The notes: generated by a model not told the origin, from the sequence alone. Positions 63,601 to 64,000 are shown, counted from the first letter of the stretch. The stretch is 64,000 nucleotides of DNA from Schoenoplectus triqueter (GCA_964058805.1 CAXKVV010000062.1:186001-250000); one strand, 5' to 3'. A program made the numbers and translations.

Positions 63601-64000
63601 AAATATGAGTTCCCTACTATTACATCGCTTTCAAGTAAATATGAGTTCCCTACTATTACATCGCTTTCGATATCGCTCTATCAATCTATTCTTTTATATA
63701 TTTACATTTTGAAATTATTATATATATAATATATAATTTTGAATTAATAAAGATGGTCGCCACAACGCGCGGGTACCTAACTAGTAGCATATAATTCTTA
63801 CAGTAACTTAATTAATGCCAAGCTAATATTGCACAATTAGGCGCGCAAATTAGCAGGACTCAAAATCTGCATTGATTTTTCAATAGATCTAGCAATTTCA
63901 GCAGACAAGTTAGTACTTTATAAGAAGAACGAATATATGGGGGGTTGTGGAAACCAATACATGGATAGAGATTTAACAACTACCGCTGCTTTGTGGACCA
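746..64000 (-). CDS. RHD3-like: RHD3/Sey1-like dynamin-type GTPase with four tandem stalk cassettes (partial gene, 30 exons)
   Basis: Family role: RHD3/Sey1/atlastin proteins are membrane-anchored GTPases that tether and fuse ER tubules. Seen here: exons 1-10 give the G domain (residues 1-237), with P-loop GPQSSGKS, a QTTKGIW switch-like motif, [12 protein letters not shown] and a G4-like LVRD. Then come four repeats of a helical cassette (238-431, 432-608, 609-780, 781-955). All 29 introns obey GT-AG and every cassette is a whole number of codons. The start lies above 64000. The remaining stalk and the membrane hairpin expected for the family must lie below position 1. Anomalies: introns up to 8 kb filled with transposons, three extra stalk cassettes, and a diverged G domain (GKSY for the usual GKST; the PASGF-like motif before the stalk is not recognisable). 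It looks like a diverged paralog rather than the main RHD3. Intact frames across 30 exons argue against a pseudogene, but expression is unknown. Confidence 0.9.
1265..1317. repeat. (TA)n microsatellite
   Basis: About 26 TA units directly abutting the foldback element at 1318. Similar tracts flank many MITEs in this window. Confidence 0.95.
1318..1709. mobile_element. MITE family X (GAAGTACAAAA foldback)
   Basis: Near-complete inverted repeat: left end AGTTATGTTACGATTAGT, right end the complement of GAGTTATGCTACGGTTAGT, with the inner GAAGTACAAAA/TTTTGTACTTC hairpin near each end. Adjoins (TA)n. Further members at 38.2, 38.5, 39.06, 56.35 and 56.75 kb. Confidence 0.8.
1716..2118. mobile_element. 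MITE family Y (TTAGACTATTGTGAAAACG ends)
   Basis: Inverted repeat with ends TTAGACTATTGTGAAAACG and its complement at 2118, followed by a TA tract. A half copy follows at 2140-2243 and a full copy lies at 14349-14748. Confidence 0.8.
2140..2288. mobile_element. Half copy of MITE Y plus (TA)n tract
   Basis: From 2140 the sequence repeats the loop and right arm of the preceding element, including CGGACGTGTTACGATAAAAT, and ends in TAGTCTAAC before about 22 TA units (2245-2288). The left arm is missing. Confidence 0.75.
2393..3075. mobile_element. Non-autonomous hAT-type element with 8-bp TSD
   Basis: Ends TAGGGGTGCAAACGGATC and GATCCGTTTGCACCCTA are inverted repeats, bounded by identical 8-base copies of GTTTAAAC (2385-2392, 3076-3083). 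Subterminal regions are rich in CGGATA/CGAATA and their complements. An 8-bp duplication with this kind of terminus is typical of hAT. No transposase inside. Confidence 0.88.
3395..3610 (+). pseudogene. hAT transposase C-terminal fragment
   Basis: The plus strand can be read as [20 protein letters not shown], then KMEDNFF, a stop, and [11 protein letters not shown] and ESRRAKLK. This is the hAT dimerisation region found in TTF-type/ZMYM-like plant transposases. Broken by a stop and lacking the catalytic part. Confidence 0.7.
3870..4625. mobile_element. Element with ACACGT-rich subterminal arms
   Basis: Two blocks (3870-4125 and 4420-4625) are dense in ACACGT, ACGTGT and CACGTG, oriented against each other around an AT-rich centre. 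This resembles subterminal transposase-binding repeats of a hAT-type element. Clear 5' and 3' ends were not found. Confidence 0.5.
4626..6030. other. Intron sequence without recognised gene
   Basis: An open frame of 190 codons starts at 4566 on the plus strand but shows no family resemblance, begins inside the ACACGT repeats and has the low-complexity look of intron DNA. 5680-5950 holds several GTAACACAGT-like stretches in both orientations, perhaps an old terminal-repeat element. Confidence 0.4.
6077..6257 (-). CDS. RHD3-like: Cassette 4, exon D
   Basis: 181 bases, one codon longer than the other D exons; residues 859-918. Starts [20 protein letters not shown], contains [20 protein letters not shown] and ends [13 protein letters not shown]. 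Acceptor ATCCCAG, donor GTAATTTT. Confidence 0.92.
6727..6904. mobile_element. Small foldback element with TATTTAG duplication
   Basis: Ends AAGGGGTGGGATCCCTTGA and TCAAGGGATCCCGCCC are inverted repeats, flanked by TATTTAG on both sides (6720-6726, 6905-6911). A diverged relative probably lies at 16925-17345. Confidence 0.7.
7521..8038. mobile_element. Mutator-like foldback with GC-rich palindrome array
   Basis: 518 bp bounded by a perfect 9-base duplication TAGGACAGA (7512-7520 and 8039-8047). Terminal inverted repeats of roughly 95 bp begin CAG(A/T)TTTTATTAATAA. The interior is a series of near-perfect palindromes built on CGCGCCACTGCCAGTGGCGCG-type cores separated by poly-T runs. The 9-bp TSD and long TIRs fit a non-autonomous Mutator-like element. 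Open frames here are repeat artefacts. Confidence 0.85.
8060..8138 (-). CDS. RHD3-like: Cassette 4, exon C
   Basis: 79 bases, residues 832-858: (R)[20 protein letters not shown] then EKRLLL. The Mutator-like foldback (7521-8038) sits 21 bases past the donor, with its 9-bp target duplication in intron sequence. Confidence 0.93.
8260..8664. mobile_element. MITE family Z between (TA)n tracts
   Basis: Inverted ends TTAGGCTATGGTGTTATGCA and the complement of GCATAGCACCATAGCCCAA. Preceded by (TA)n at 8230-8259 and followed by (TA)n at 8665-8700. Relatives at 13.08, 13.5, 44.63 kb and half a copy at 38.4 kb. Confidence 0.8.
9010..9170 (+). repeat. Short local direct duplication
   Basis: TATACAATTTGTATATAACA and the following GGAAGGACTTAGTT occur at about 9013-9055 and again at 9121-9163, just outside cassette 4 exon B. 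Confidence 0.7.
9194..9279 (-). CDS. RHD3-like: Cassette 4, exon B
   Basis: 86 bases, residues 804-831 plus part of Arg832: [20 protein letters not shown] then ILRKDILT(R). One extra codon (Asn) in the DLS-N-IPAK loop relative to cassette 2. Donor GTAAATGA, phase 2. Confidence 0.92.
9382..9450 (-). CDS. RHD3-like: Cassette 4, exon A
   Basis: 69 bases, residues 781-803: [20 protein letters not shown] then QEQ. Close partner of cassette 2 exon A. Acceptor GTGCAG, donor GTATGTTA. Intron to exon B is only 102 bases, like cassette 1 (106). Confidence 0.92.
9451..10079. other. Intron E3-A4 with inter-cassette homology
   Basis: No gene. 9839-10010 (TTAACTTCAAGCCCTCC, then TATATTTCCTTGTAGGCT) matches 32910-33070 and, more loosely, 17795-17850. 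All three lie in the E-to-A introns between cassettes, so they are remnants of the original duplicated unit. Confidence 0.75.
10080..10468. mobile_element. Foldback element in intron E3-A4
   Basis: Left arm (CATTAACTTCCGACGCTCAT...) and right arm (ATGAATGACGGAAGTTGACG) are inverted copies along nearly the whole length. No coding content. Confidence 0.7.
10599..10702 (-). CDS. RHD3-like: Cassette 3, exon E
   Basis: 104 bases, residues 746-780: (D)[18 protein letters not shown], then [16 protein letters not shown]. It holds a single copy of the NIRTKF unit that is triplicated in cassette 1. The segment resembles RHD3 SKIREKLCRDIDAH. Phase 0 exit. Confidence 0.93.
10944..11121 (-). CDS. RHD3-like: Cassette 3, exon D
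   Basis: 178 bases, residues 687-745. Starts [20 protein letters not shown], contains [20 protein letters not shown] and ends [13 protein letters not shown]. Best match is D of cassette 1. Acceptor CTCCCAG, donor GTAAATTT; phase 1 exit. Confidence 0.93.
11122..12042. other. Intron C3-D3
   Basis: No gene or transposon recognised. 11295-11345 and 11368-11418 are a diverged direct duplication (GATTCTCGAC / GATTCCCGAC). 11882-11905 (ATAGAGTTCCATATATGTAT) matches 7362-7385 in the equivalent intron of cassette 4, another trace of the cassette duplication. Confidence 0.6.
12043..12121 (-). CDS. RHD3-like: Cassette 3, exon C
   Basis: 79 bases, residues 660-686: (R)[20 protein letters not shown] then EKKLLD. 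Same length as C of cassettes 2 and 4. Donor GTGAGTCC. Confidence 0.92.
12781..12863 (-). CDS. RHD3-like: Cassette 3, exon B
   Basis: 83 bases, residues 633-659 plus part of Arg660: [20 protein letters not shown] then IHKNMLT(R). FSLI-K-(I/M)LTR is shared with cassette 1. Acceptor TTGCAG, donor GTAAAATA. Confidence 0.9.
13083..13940. mobile_element. Two adjacent MITE Z copies
   Basis: 13083-13484 (GGGCTATAGCACATTACGG ... TACTAGCTCAACT) and 13500-13940 (GGTTACAGTGTTACTCATAG ... TATCATAGCTAGGCC) are diverged foldbacks of the 8260-8664 family, separated and flanked by TA-rich tracts. They lie in intron A3-B3. Confidence 0.65.
14349..14748. mobile_element. MITE family Y, second full copy
   Basis: ACTATTGTGAAAACGTTTGC at the left and TTTTCACAATAGTCTAAG at the right, with the same TTATCGTAACACGTCC subterminal run as 1716-2118. 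(TA)n precedes it and (TG)n/(TA)n follows. Confidence 0.8.
14785..15164. mobile_element. MITE family W (GTGAGCTTAAGCTCAC hairpin end)
   Basis: Ends AGTAAATCTATAGTGAGCTT and the complement at 15164, next to (TA)n on the left and (CT)n/(TA)n on the right. Other members: 18184-18620, 44202-44583, 55545-55825 (truncated), 55860-56268, 57156-57558 and a decayed one near 58550-58950. Confidence 0.8.
15198..16269. mobile_element. MITE interrupted by a hAT-type element
   Basis: Outer ends AGTTGTGTTATGG and CCATAACACAACT are inverted. Removing 15222-15905 rejoins the left arm (AGTTGTGTTATGGTTCATCA) with the right. (TA)n tracts flank the whole. Confidence 0.75.
15222..15905. mobile_element. Nested non-autonomous hAT-type element
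   Basis: Ends TAGGGATGACAAT and ATTGCCATCCCTA, flanked by ATCACGAA and ATCACACA (6 of 8 identical). Subterminal GGTCGGGT/CCCGACCC-like repeats resemble those at 29931-30373 and 37728-38137. Confidence 0.75.
16331..16402 (-). CDS. RHD3-like: Cassette 3, exon A
   Basis: 72 bases, 24 codons, residues 609-632: [20 protein letters not shown] then DNNE. It is the most diverged A exon and lacks the Cys-Lys-Lys-Ile core, but has the same position, phases (0-0) and splice sites (CTACAG-like acceptor, donor GTATGTTT). Confidence 0.85.
16768..17350. mobile_element. Decayed small transposons in intron E2-A3
   Basis: 16770-16918 has inverted ends GGGGCGGAGAC and CTGGCTCTGCCCCT. 16925-17345 has GGGAGGGGATCACTTGACACC against GTGGTTGTCAAGGATTTC and an inner core also found at 40610-40880 and 43790-44135. 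Confidence 0.5.
17934..18055 (-). CDS. RHD3-like: Cassette 2, exon E
   Basis: 122 bases, residues 568-608: (D)[20 protein letters not shown], then [20 protein letters not shown]. The WYP and RKHAEEEA motifs tie it to E of cassettes 3 and 4. It is 40 full codons, between the short (34-36) and the expanded (56) E exons. Donor GTTTGC, phase 0. Confidence 0.92.
18184..18620. mobile_element. MITE family W, diverged copy
   Basis: Inverted ends ATAGATTTATGAATAAAGCT and the complement of AGCTTTACTCATAGATTTAT, inside the short D2-E2 intron. Confidence 0.7.
18959..19136 (-). CDS. RHD3-like: Cassette 2, exon D
   Basis: 178 bases, the same length as D in cassettes 1 and 3; residues 509-567. Begins [20 protein letters not shown], has [20 protein letters not shown] and ends [14 protein letters not shown]. 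It lies 0.3 kb beyond the Copia element, which occupies the intron back to exon C. Confidence 0.92.
19409..19864 (+). repeat. 5' LTR of the Copia element
   Basis: TG...CA bounded. It differs from the 3' LTR chiefly by an extra A-rich stretch of about 38 bases near 19660-19715. Confidence 0.92.
19908..20790 (+). pseudogene. Copia gag remnant
   Basis: Starts with ATG 43 bases after the primer site: [20 protein letters not shown], then [20 protein letters not shown], the start of a Copia gag domain. Frameshifts and stops (from about 20213) break it. Downstream frames still read like gag ([17 protein letters not shown] near 20570). Confidence 0.85.
21500..24425 (+). pseudogene. Copia pol remnant (integrase, RT, RNase H)
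   Basis: Recognisable pieces: [10 protein letters not shown] (about 21520) and RSDNG (about 21890) of integrase; [14 protein letters not shown] (about 23020) and YVDDMIIAG (about 23470) of reverse transcriptase; [20 protein letters not shown] (23778) and YADVDWVGS (23955) of RNase [11 protein letters not shown] (24325) near the end. Many stops and frameshifts; not functional. Confidence 0.9.
24433..24850 (+). repeat. 3' LTR of the Copia element
   Basis: Starts TGTTAGAACTATAAGTTGAC and ends AATATTTTCA; matches 19409-19864 throughout. Confidence 0.92.
24925..26095. mobile_element. CACTA-like element with AACGG repeats (copy 1, ends eroded)
   Basis: Both flanks carry many TTTAACAACGG / TAGCAACGGTTC motifs in opposite orientation, typical subterminal repeats. 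The centre (25430-25640, ACGGTCATAACTTTTGAT...) matches 41630-41800. No transposase. Clear CACTA ends were not found. Confidence 0.65.
26096..27000. other. Unassigned repeat-like DNA in intron C2-D2
   Basis: Between the AACGG element and exon C2 is a stretch of somewhat higher GC (26330-26990) with no recognised open frame. From 27001 to 27108 (GTTTGCATGGTAGATAT...) it matches 7424-7515 beside exon C4, again showing cassette 2/4 kinship. Confidence 0.4.
27109..27187 (-). CDS. RHD3-like: Cassette 2, exon C
   Basis: 79 bases, residues 482-508: (R)[20 protein letters not shown] then ENTLLS. RNAEKA-LE is shared with cassette 4, whereas cassettes 1 and 3 read RNK-K here. Donor GTGAGTTC. Confidence 0.92.
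27823..27905 (-). CDS. RHD3-like: Cassette 2, exon B
   Basis: 83 bases, residues 455-481 plus part of Arg482: [20 protein letters not shown] then MWAEDMN(R). DLS-IPAK-F is shared with cassette 4. Acceptor TCGCAG, donor GTTATATC, phase 2 exit. Confidence 0.9.
28077..28190. mobile_element. Small decayed GGGGTGTCAA element
   Basis: GGGGTGTCAAAATTTTGACC at the left, then Asp-poor AT-rich DNA, and CCATTAATACCTCT at the right. It resembles the ends of the hAT-type elements at 29931 and 37728 but is short and diverged. Confidence 0.4.
28718..28786 (-). CDS. RHD3-like: Cassette 2, exon A
   Basis: 69 bases, 23 codons, residues 432-454: [20 protein letters not shown] then QEK. 17 of 23 residues equal exon A of cassette 4. 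The Cys-Lys-Lys-Ile core aligns with the RCEEI of RHD3. The intron just downstream also matches the corresponding intron of cassette 4 (shared GCATCATGAA near the donor). Confidence 0.92.
28800..28860. repeat. (TA)n microsatellite
   Basis: About 30 TA units, 14 bases beyond the acceptor of exon A2 on the intron side. Confidence 0.95.
29225..29630. mobile_element. AT-rich foldback
   Basis: AAAAAGTAACTATTTAGAAA at the left is the inverse of TTTCTAAATAGTTACTTTTT at the right, with the neighbouring AATTAAATA also mirrored. Extent approximate. Confidence 0.5.
29931..30373. mobile_element. Non-autonomous hAT-type element (GGTCGGGT family)
   Basis: Ends ATGGGGTGTCAATGGG and ATTGACACCCCTA, flanked by CAACTCTC and CAACCCCT (6 of 8). 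Internal GGGTCGCGTCGG / CGACCC repeats. Same family as 37728-38137. Confidence 0.75.
30536..32091. mobile_element. Non-autonomous CACTA element with 3-bp TSD
   Basis: Left end CACTGCAACATATC, right end the complement of CACTATGCAAAAAAC, flanked by TAA on both sides (30533-30535, 32092-32094). Subterminal CTAACGG / CCGTTAG repeats in both arms. 1.56 kb, no transposase; the open frame of 104 codons at 31621 has no known similarity. Confidence 0.8.
32430..32901 (+). mobile_element. Short non-autonomous Helitron
   Basis: Starts TCTATACTATTATATAAAAC after an A and ends with AACGCGCGGGTATATAGCTAG before a T, the A|TC...CTAG|T architecture of plant Helitrons. It interrupts or abuts a CACTA-like end (GATACAACAAATTCTAGAAG) at 32405-32429. 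Confidence 0.8.
33099..33268 (-). CDS. RHD3-like: Cassette 1, exon E with triplicated 11-codon unit
   Basis: 170 bases, residues 375-431. After [10 protein letters not shown] it holds three consecutive 33-base units (33236-33138), each of the form xQNI(R/W)TKxxTE with one variable position, then [14 protein letters not shown] exons of cassettes 3 and 4 have one such unit ([10 protein letters not shown] in cassette 3). The repeat spacing of 11 residues is a hendecad, compatible with continuous coiled-coil or helix. Frame is kept. Acceptor TTTTCAG, donor GTTCATTT. Confidence 0.92.
33758..33997 (-). pseudogene. LINE zf-RVT remnant
   Basis: [20 protein letters not shown] followed by an HW-containing stretch is the C-terminal zinc-binding region (zf-RVT) of plant L1 elements. 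The upstream frame is broken. Confidence 0.85.
34199..36268 (-). pseudogene. LINE reverse transcriptase remnant
   Basis: [17 protein letters not shown] (about 36170), TSFVKGRNI and FKAFDSVNW (35500s), [20 protein letters not shown] (about 35280), a frameshifted DDTLLFVK (35160s), [17 protein letters not shown] and [20 protein letters not shown] (34.85-35.0 kb), and [14 protein letters not shown] (34440). Multiple frame breaks. Confidence 0.92.
36487..37275 (-). pseudogene. LINE endonuclease remnant
   Basis: [20 protein letters not shown] and [10 protein letters not shown] open the domain; [19 protein letters not shown] and SDQCPVL close it, as in plant L1 endonucleases. A frameshift splits it between 36.8 and 36.95 kb. 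Confidence 0.9.
37728..38137. mobile_element. Non-autonomous hAT-type element (GGTCGGGT family)
   Basis: Ends ACGGGTGTCAATAGG and CAAAATTGACAACCCTA, flanked by ATTGAATT and ATTGAAAT (7 of 8). Dense GGGTCGGGT and ACCCGACCC repeats in opposite orientation. Just upstream of the LINE 5' side. Confidence 0.8.
38195..38520. mobile_element. Chimeric MITE: left half X, right half Z
   Basis: 38195-38345 matches the left arm of family X (GTCGTGAAGTACAAAATATC); 38390-38520 matches the right arm of family Z (CGATTCGTGCTATGCATA). Followed by (TA)n. Confidence 0.6.
38538..38972. mobile_element. MITE family X copy
   Basis: GTCGTGAAGTATAAAACC at the left and TTTTGTACATCATGAAACACC at the right in inverse orientation. 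(TA)n before; TACA/TA repeats after (38973-39055). Confidence 0.7.
38973..39227. repeat. (TA)n tract and half MITE X
   Basis: TACATACA plus about 28 TA units (38973-39055), then 39057-39195 repeats a family X left arm (CTTCGCGAAGCACAAAAAT) whose right arm is absent, replaced by the GC-rich insert at 39228. Confidence 0.7.
39228..39608. other. GC-rich insert, possible organelle-derived DNA (NUMT-like)
   Basis: About 380 bp of near-balanced base composition with a frame on the minus strand (39259-39495: [18 protein letters not shown], then [13 protein letters not shown]) in DNA otherwise about 70% AT. It lacks repeats or termini. The style (CCTTGTACTCTTTGAAAG, GTCGGCCCTATCTC) is reminiscent of plant mitochondrial non-coding DNA, but I cannot name a source gene. 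Confidence 0.45.
39737..39914 (-). CDS. RHD3-like: Cassette 1, exon D
   Basis: 178 bases, 59 codons plus one base, residues 316-374. Starts [20 protein letters not shown], contains [20 protein letters not shown] and ends [13 protein letters not shown]. Predicted mostly helical. About 41 of 60 positions match exon D of cassette 3 (10944-11121), much closer than to the neighbouring cassette 2. Acceptor TCGCAG; leaves in phase 1. Confidence 0.92.
40200..41091. other. Intron C1-D1, AT-rich remnants
   Basis: 40610-40880 contains a core (TTGATGGACCATC-like with TATAAGTTAAAGAATATAT) shared with 43790-44135 and 16925-17345. The rest shows nothing recognisable. Confidence 0.4.
41092..42323. mobile_element. 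CACTA-like element with AACGG repeats (copy 2)
   Basis: Right end is the complement of CACTACGAGCGAAACGATC; the left shows AGTGAACGATCTTAGACAAC. Arms are full of TTTAACAACGG / CCGTTGTTAAA motifs. The centre (TTCAAACGGTCATAAT...) is shared with 24925-26095. No transposase. Confidence 0.75.
42504..42585 (-). CDS. RHD3-like: Cassette 1, exon C
   Basis: 82 bases, residues 288-315: completes Arg, then [20 protein letters not shown] and LERELLH. It parallels RHD3 YDAEAIYFDEGVRKEKRLQLK. One codon longer than the other C exons. Ends in phase 0 at donor GTGAGTTC, which is conserved among the C exons. Confidence 0.9.
43195..43277 (-). CDS. RHD3-like: Cassette 1, exon B
   Basis: 83 bases, residues 261-287 plus two bases of Arg288: [20 protein letters not shown] then IQKSILT(R). 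Comparable to RHD3 GFGKKLSSILEKYFSEYD. It leaves in phase 2, the same phase as exon B in the other three cassettes. Intron A-B is 106 bases. Confidence 0.9.
43384..43452 (-). CDS. RHD3-like: Cassette 1, exon A
   Basis: 69 bases, 23 codons, residues 238-260: [20 protein letters not shown] then QEK. It aligns with RHD3 VATVRCEEIANEKL, the first stalk helix. Phase 0 at both ends. Directly follows the G domain, so this is the cassette in the ordinary family position. Confidence 0.9.
43546..43692 (-). CDS. RHD3-like: Exon 10: end of G domain and linker to stalk
   Basis: 147 bases, 49 codons, residues 189-237. It begins [19 protein letters not shown] and ends [20 protein letters not shown] then K. 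It matches RHD3 L-QRFFHSI...SSQQIWKVIKENRDLDLPAHK. The PASGF motif that precedes this helix in ordinary RHD3 is replaced by an unrelated SEYSSRFAI stretch. A 93-base intron separates it from the first stalk cassette. Confidence 0.93.
43790..44135. mobile_element. Foldback element in intron 9-10
   Basis: GACAATCTTTTCATAATGACACTCTAAATAA at the left is inverted at the right as TTATTTAGAGTGTCATTATC. Related cores at 40.6 and 17.0 kb. Confidence 0.6.
44202..44583. mobile_element. MITE family W copy between (GA)n and (CT)n
   Basis: GTAAAGATACCGTGAGCTTA and the complement at 44582, in a (TA)n(GA)n / (CT)n(TA)n frame. Confidence 0.8.
44631..44972. mobile_element. MITE family Z copy
   Basis: GTTGGATTGTGGTGTTACGC and CGTAGCACCGTAACTTAAC form inverted ends next to (GA)n and (TA)n. 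Confidence 0.7.
45198..45254 (-). CDS. RHD3-like: Exon 9: [19 protein letters not shown]
   Basis: 57 bases, 19 codons, residues 170-188. It matches the RHD3 segment where a beta strand (NVMIVALSSYEEKEKQFEEE) leads into the last G-domain helix: here [19 protein letters not shown]. Acceptor CATGCAG, donor GTACGTAC, phase 0 on both sides. Confidence 0.9.
45510..45584 (-). CDS. RHD3-like: Exon 8: IWEKV...DDYFE segment
   Basis: 75 bases, 25 codons, residues 145-169: [19 protein letters not shown] then MDDYFE. It corresponds to RHD3 KIWDSV-KP-----TPLNEFF. Acceptor GTTACAG, donor GTAAACCA, both phase 0. It joins exon 7 (ending EIEK) across a 4.8 kb intron that carries LINE, Copia and Tourist remnants. 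Confidence 0.9.
45600..46765. other. Intron 7-8, first part
   Basis: (TA)n at 45599-45632, an AT-rich weak foldback (45640-46010, TTTCAAAATTTTGTATCCGA against its complement), a TACA repeat at 46018-46055, then nothing recognised up to the Tourist-like MITE. Confidence 0.4.
46766..47108. mobile_element. Tourist-like (PIF/Harbinger) MITE
   Basis: Ends GAGCATTTTCAATGG and CCAACGCTAC-type inverse (CGTTGGAGATGCTC), flanked by TTA on both sides (46763-46765, 47109-47111). 343 bp. The GAGCAT terminus and TTA duplication are typical of Tourist elements. Confidence 0.85.
47285..47650 (-). pseudogene. Copia gag fragment
   Basis: Minus strand reads [20 protein letters not shown], then [17 protein letters not shown], the central gag (UBN2) motif of Copia elements with its SLP-W signature. 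No LTR or pol alongside. Confidence 0.65.
48030..49920 (+). pseudogene. LINE 3'-end fragment, interrupted
   Basis: [18 protein letters not shown] (about 48310) and, after a 0.75 kb interruption, [20 protein letters not shown] (about 49230) and [14 protein letters not shown] with [20 protein letters not shown] (49370-49500) are the end of an L1 reverse transcriptase and its zf-RVT. It ends near TTTAATATATATAAAAAAA at 49920. Confidence 0.8.
48906..49176 (+). repeat. Tandem direct repeat (about 152 bp)
   Basis: AACTTTTACATCTTTATCCA starts one unit at 48906 and the next at 49058; within a unit the AATTAAAATTATGTTTCACG block is itself repeated 48 bases apart. It lies inside the sequence interrupting the LINE fragment. 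Confidence 0.85.
50422..50469 (-). CDS. RHD3-like: Exon 7: [16 protein letters not shown] helix
   Basis: 48 bases, 16 codons, phase 0-0, residues 129-144, encoding [16 protein letters not shown]. It matches the helix after the RD motif in RHD3 (KTPIELLE--L-EDI-KIW). Acceptor TATGTAG, donor GTACGTAA. Confidence 0.9.
50848..50916 (-). CDS. RHD3-like: Exon 6: G4-like strand ([15 protein letters not shown])
   Basis: 69 bases, 23 codons, residues 106-128. [13 protein letters not shown] aligns with RHD3 RKTTLLFVIRDK; the Arg-Asp pair is the guanine-recognition G4 equivalent in atlastin/RHD3 GTPases. The donor is inferred at GAG|GTAGAC because exon 7 continues the family alignment; read-through would instead reach a TAA about 30 bases on. 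Confidence 0.88.
51170..51740 (+). other. Possible captured 5' gene fragment with (CT)n leader
   Basis: After a poly-A run (51173-51202) comes GC-richer DNA, a (CT)n tract of about 33 units (51515-51579) and an ATG at 51656 opening [19 protein letters not shown] before a possible donor at about 51730 or a stop at 51749. Pyrimidine-rich leaders followed by a Lys/His-rich start are common in plant nuclear-protein genes. I cannot name the source. Confidence 0.35.
51775..53590. mobile_element. AT-rich element with GTCCCC/TGGGGA ends
   Basis: Left GTCCCCATTCGTTGTCCCCA and AATTTTGGGGATAAAT are mirrored at the right (AAATTTTGGGGATAAAATAT, TGGGGACAAATGATTGGGG). Interior has two direct units (about 53195-53347 and 53385-53535) sharing AACAGTCAAAG and TACTTTGACTCTTGATAGT. 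Class unknown; no protein recognised. Confidence 0.5.
53591..54568. other. Intron 5-6, remaining part
   Basis: Contains TCGGCTGGGTTGATTCGG / CAGCCGATTCC stretches (53870-53950) and, at 54345, GATTCCTGTTGAGTCAGCC, probably decayed element ends related to those near 59330 and 60500. An open frame at 54198 has no recognisable product. Confidence 0.35.
54569..54632 (-). CDS. RHD3-like: Exon 5: NMWFHDVGR segment
   Basis: 64 bases, residues 84-105: [20 protein letters not shown] then FQ. It corresponds to the RHD3 motif NMWCHDIGR followed by a helix ending in TVFQ. Only 137 bases separate it from exon 4. It ends in phase 0 before donor GTATGTAC. Confidence 0.93.
54770..54840 (-). CDS. RHD3-like: Exon 4: G-domain helix/strand ([20 protein letters not shown])
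   Basis: 71 bases, residues 61-83 plus two bases of Met84. [19 protein letters not shown] and LLLNM match the RHD3 stretch D-T-FEKQSALFA---AD--L-NMW. Acceptor TTGTAG, donor GTTAGT. The Met codon is split AT|G and completed by the next exon. Confidence 0.93.
55119..55428. mobile_element. Small CACTA-like MITE
   Basis: Left CACTACTAGAATTTGTTGTT, right the complement of CACGACTCCTAGAATTTATT, both followed inward by repeated CGTGTGT motifs. The same terminus occurs at 32405-32429. No clear TSD. Confidence 0.7.
55545..55825. mobile_element. Truncated MITE family W copy
   Basis: Inner part and right arm of family W, ending GAGTTAAACTCACGGTATAT; left outer arm missing. Followed by (CT)n(TA)n. Confidence 0.7.
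55860..56268. mobile_element. MITE family W full copy
   Basis: AGTAAATTTCCGGTGAGTTT at the left, GCTCACCGTAGATTTACT at the right, followed by (TA)n and (GA)n (56269-56345). Confidence 0.8.
56346..57133. mobile_element. Two abutting MITEs of the X superfamily
   Basis: 56346-56746 runs from AACGGTTAGTCGCGAAGTAC to GTACTTCGCGACTA. 56746-57133 runs from TATGGTGCTTTGCAAAGTAC to its complement GTACTTTGTAAAGCACCATA. They share the junction TA, as if the second had used the TA at the end of the first. Confidence 0.7.
57156..57558. mobile_element. MITE family W copy followed by a long (TA)n
   Basis: AGTAAATATACCATGAGCTT at the left and GAGCTTAAACTCACGGTATAT at the right, then about 35 TA units to 57628. 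Confidence 0.8.
57630..58233. other. Intron 3-4 near exon 3
   Basis: No gene seen. 57940-58060 contains short local duplications (AATATTTGATCCGCCTAAA and CACCCA(A/G)CAACAACTTATTA twice), otherwise AT-rich intron. Confidence 0.4.
58234..58330 (-). CDS. RHD3-like: Exon 3: switch I and switch II region
   Basis: 97 bases, residues 28-60. It reads [13 protein letters not shown], then [20 protein letters not shown], the family's switch region and G3 motif (normally DLEGTDGRERGE). The Thr pair of QTTKGIW and the DxEG core are present; Thr to Cys is a local change. The exon ends in phase 0 at GAGAG followed by donor GTAGCT. This is the strongest family signature in the window. Confidence 0.95.
58550..58950. 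mobile_element. Decayed MITE family W copy
   Basis: GCTAGTATGAGTTTTAACATC on the left and GAGCTTAAACTCATAGCAGC on the right retain inverted ends; interior heavily changed. Inside the intron between exons 2 and 3. Confidence 0.5.
59048..59114 (-). CDS. RHD3-like: Exon 2: P-loop second half ([10 protein letters not shown])
   Basis: 67 bases, entering in phase 1 and leaving in phase 2, between acceptor TTCTAG and donor GTAATAAG. It encodes [13 protein letters not shown] and EVLDAAKG (residues 7-27). RHD3 proteins have GKSTLLN-LFKT at this place; here Tyr replaces Thr after the catalytic Ser, while the essential Lys and Ser are kept. Confidence 0.9.
59115..60817. other. Intron 1-2, part near exon 2
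   Basis: 59330-59420 and 60480-60560 carry CGGAATCGG-type stretches, perhaps ends of a decayed element. 59720-60080 is richer in GC (CACGCGTGCACATCG, CCGGAGGAGGAAT) without a recognisable frame. The rest shows nothing. Confidence 0.35.
62874..63128 (+). other. Unidentified open frame inside the Helitron
   Basis: 84 codons: begins [20 protein letters not shown], contains [20 protein letters not shown] and ends [10 protein letters not shown]. Less low-complexity than other chance frames here, so it could be a captured exon, but I recognise no family and there is no evidence of expression. Confidence 0.25.
63596..63667 (+). repeat. 36-bp tandem duplication
   Basis: AAGTAAATATGAGTTCCCTA plus CTATTACATCGCTTTC occurs twice in a row; shorter AGCAAAGTAAATATG units precede it from 63543. 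Confidence 0.85.
63984..64000 (-). CDS. RHD3-like: Exon 1 (partial): first half of the P-loop
   Basis: The last 17 bases on the minus strand read GPQSS plus the first base of a glycine codon, then a donor GGTAGTTG. Joined to the exon at 59114 this makes GPQSSGKS, a complete Walker A motif for binding GTP phosphates. The upstream part of the exon and the start codon lie outside the window. Confidence 0.88.

Larger units (their letters stand above)
60818..63784 (+). mobile_element. Probable Helitron of about 3 kb
   Basis: The left end CCTATATTATTATATAAAGC resembles the 32430 Helitron start (TCTATACTATTATATAAAAC); the right end CAACGCGCGGGTACCTAACTAG precedes a T. No Rep/helicase seen, so non-autonomous. 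It contains an unidentified 84-codon frame (62874-63128) and 36-bp direct repeats near 63596-63667. Confidence 0.65.
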
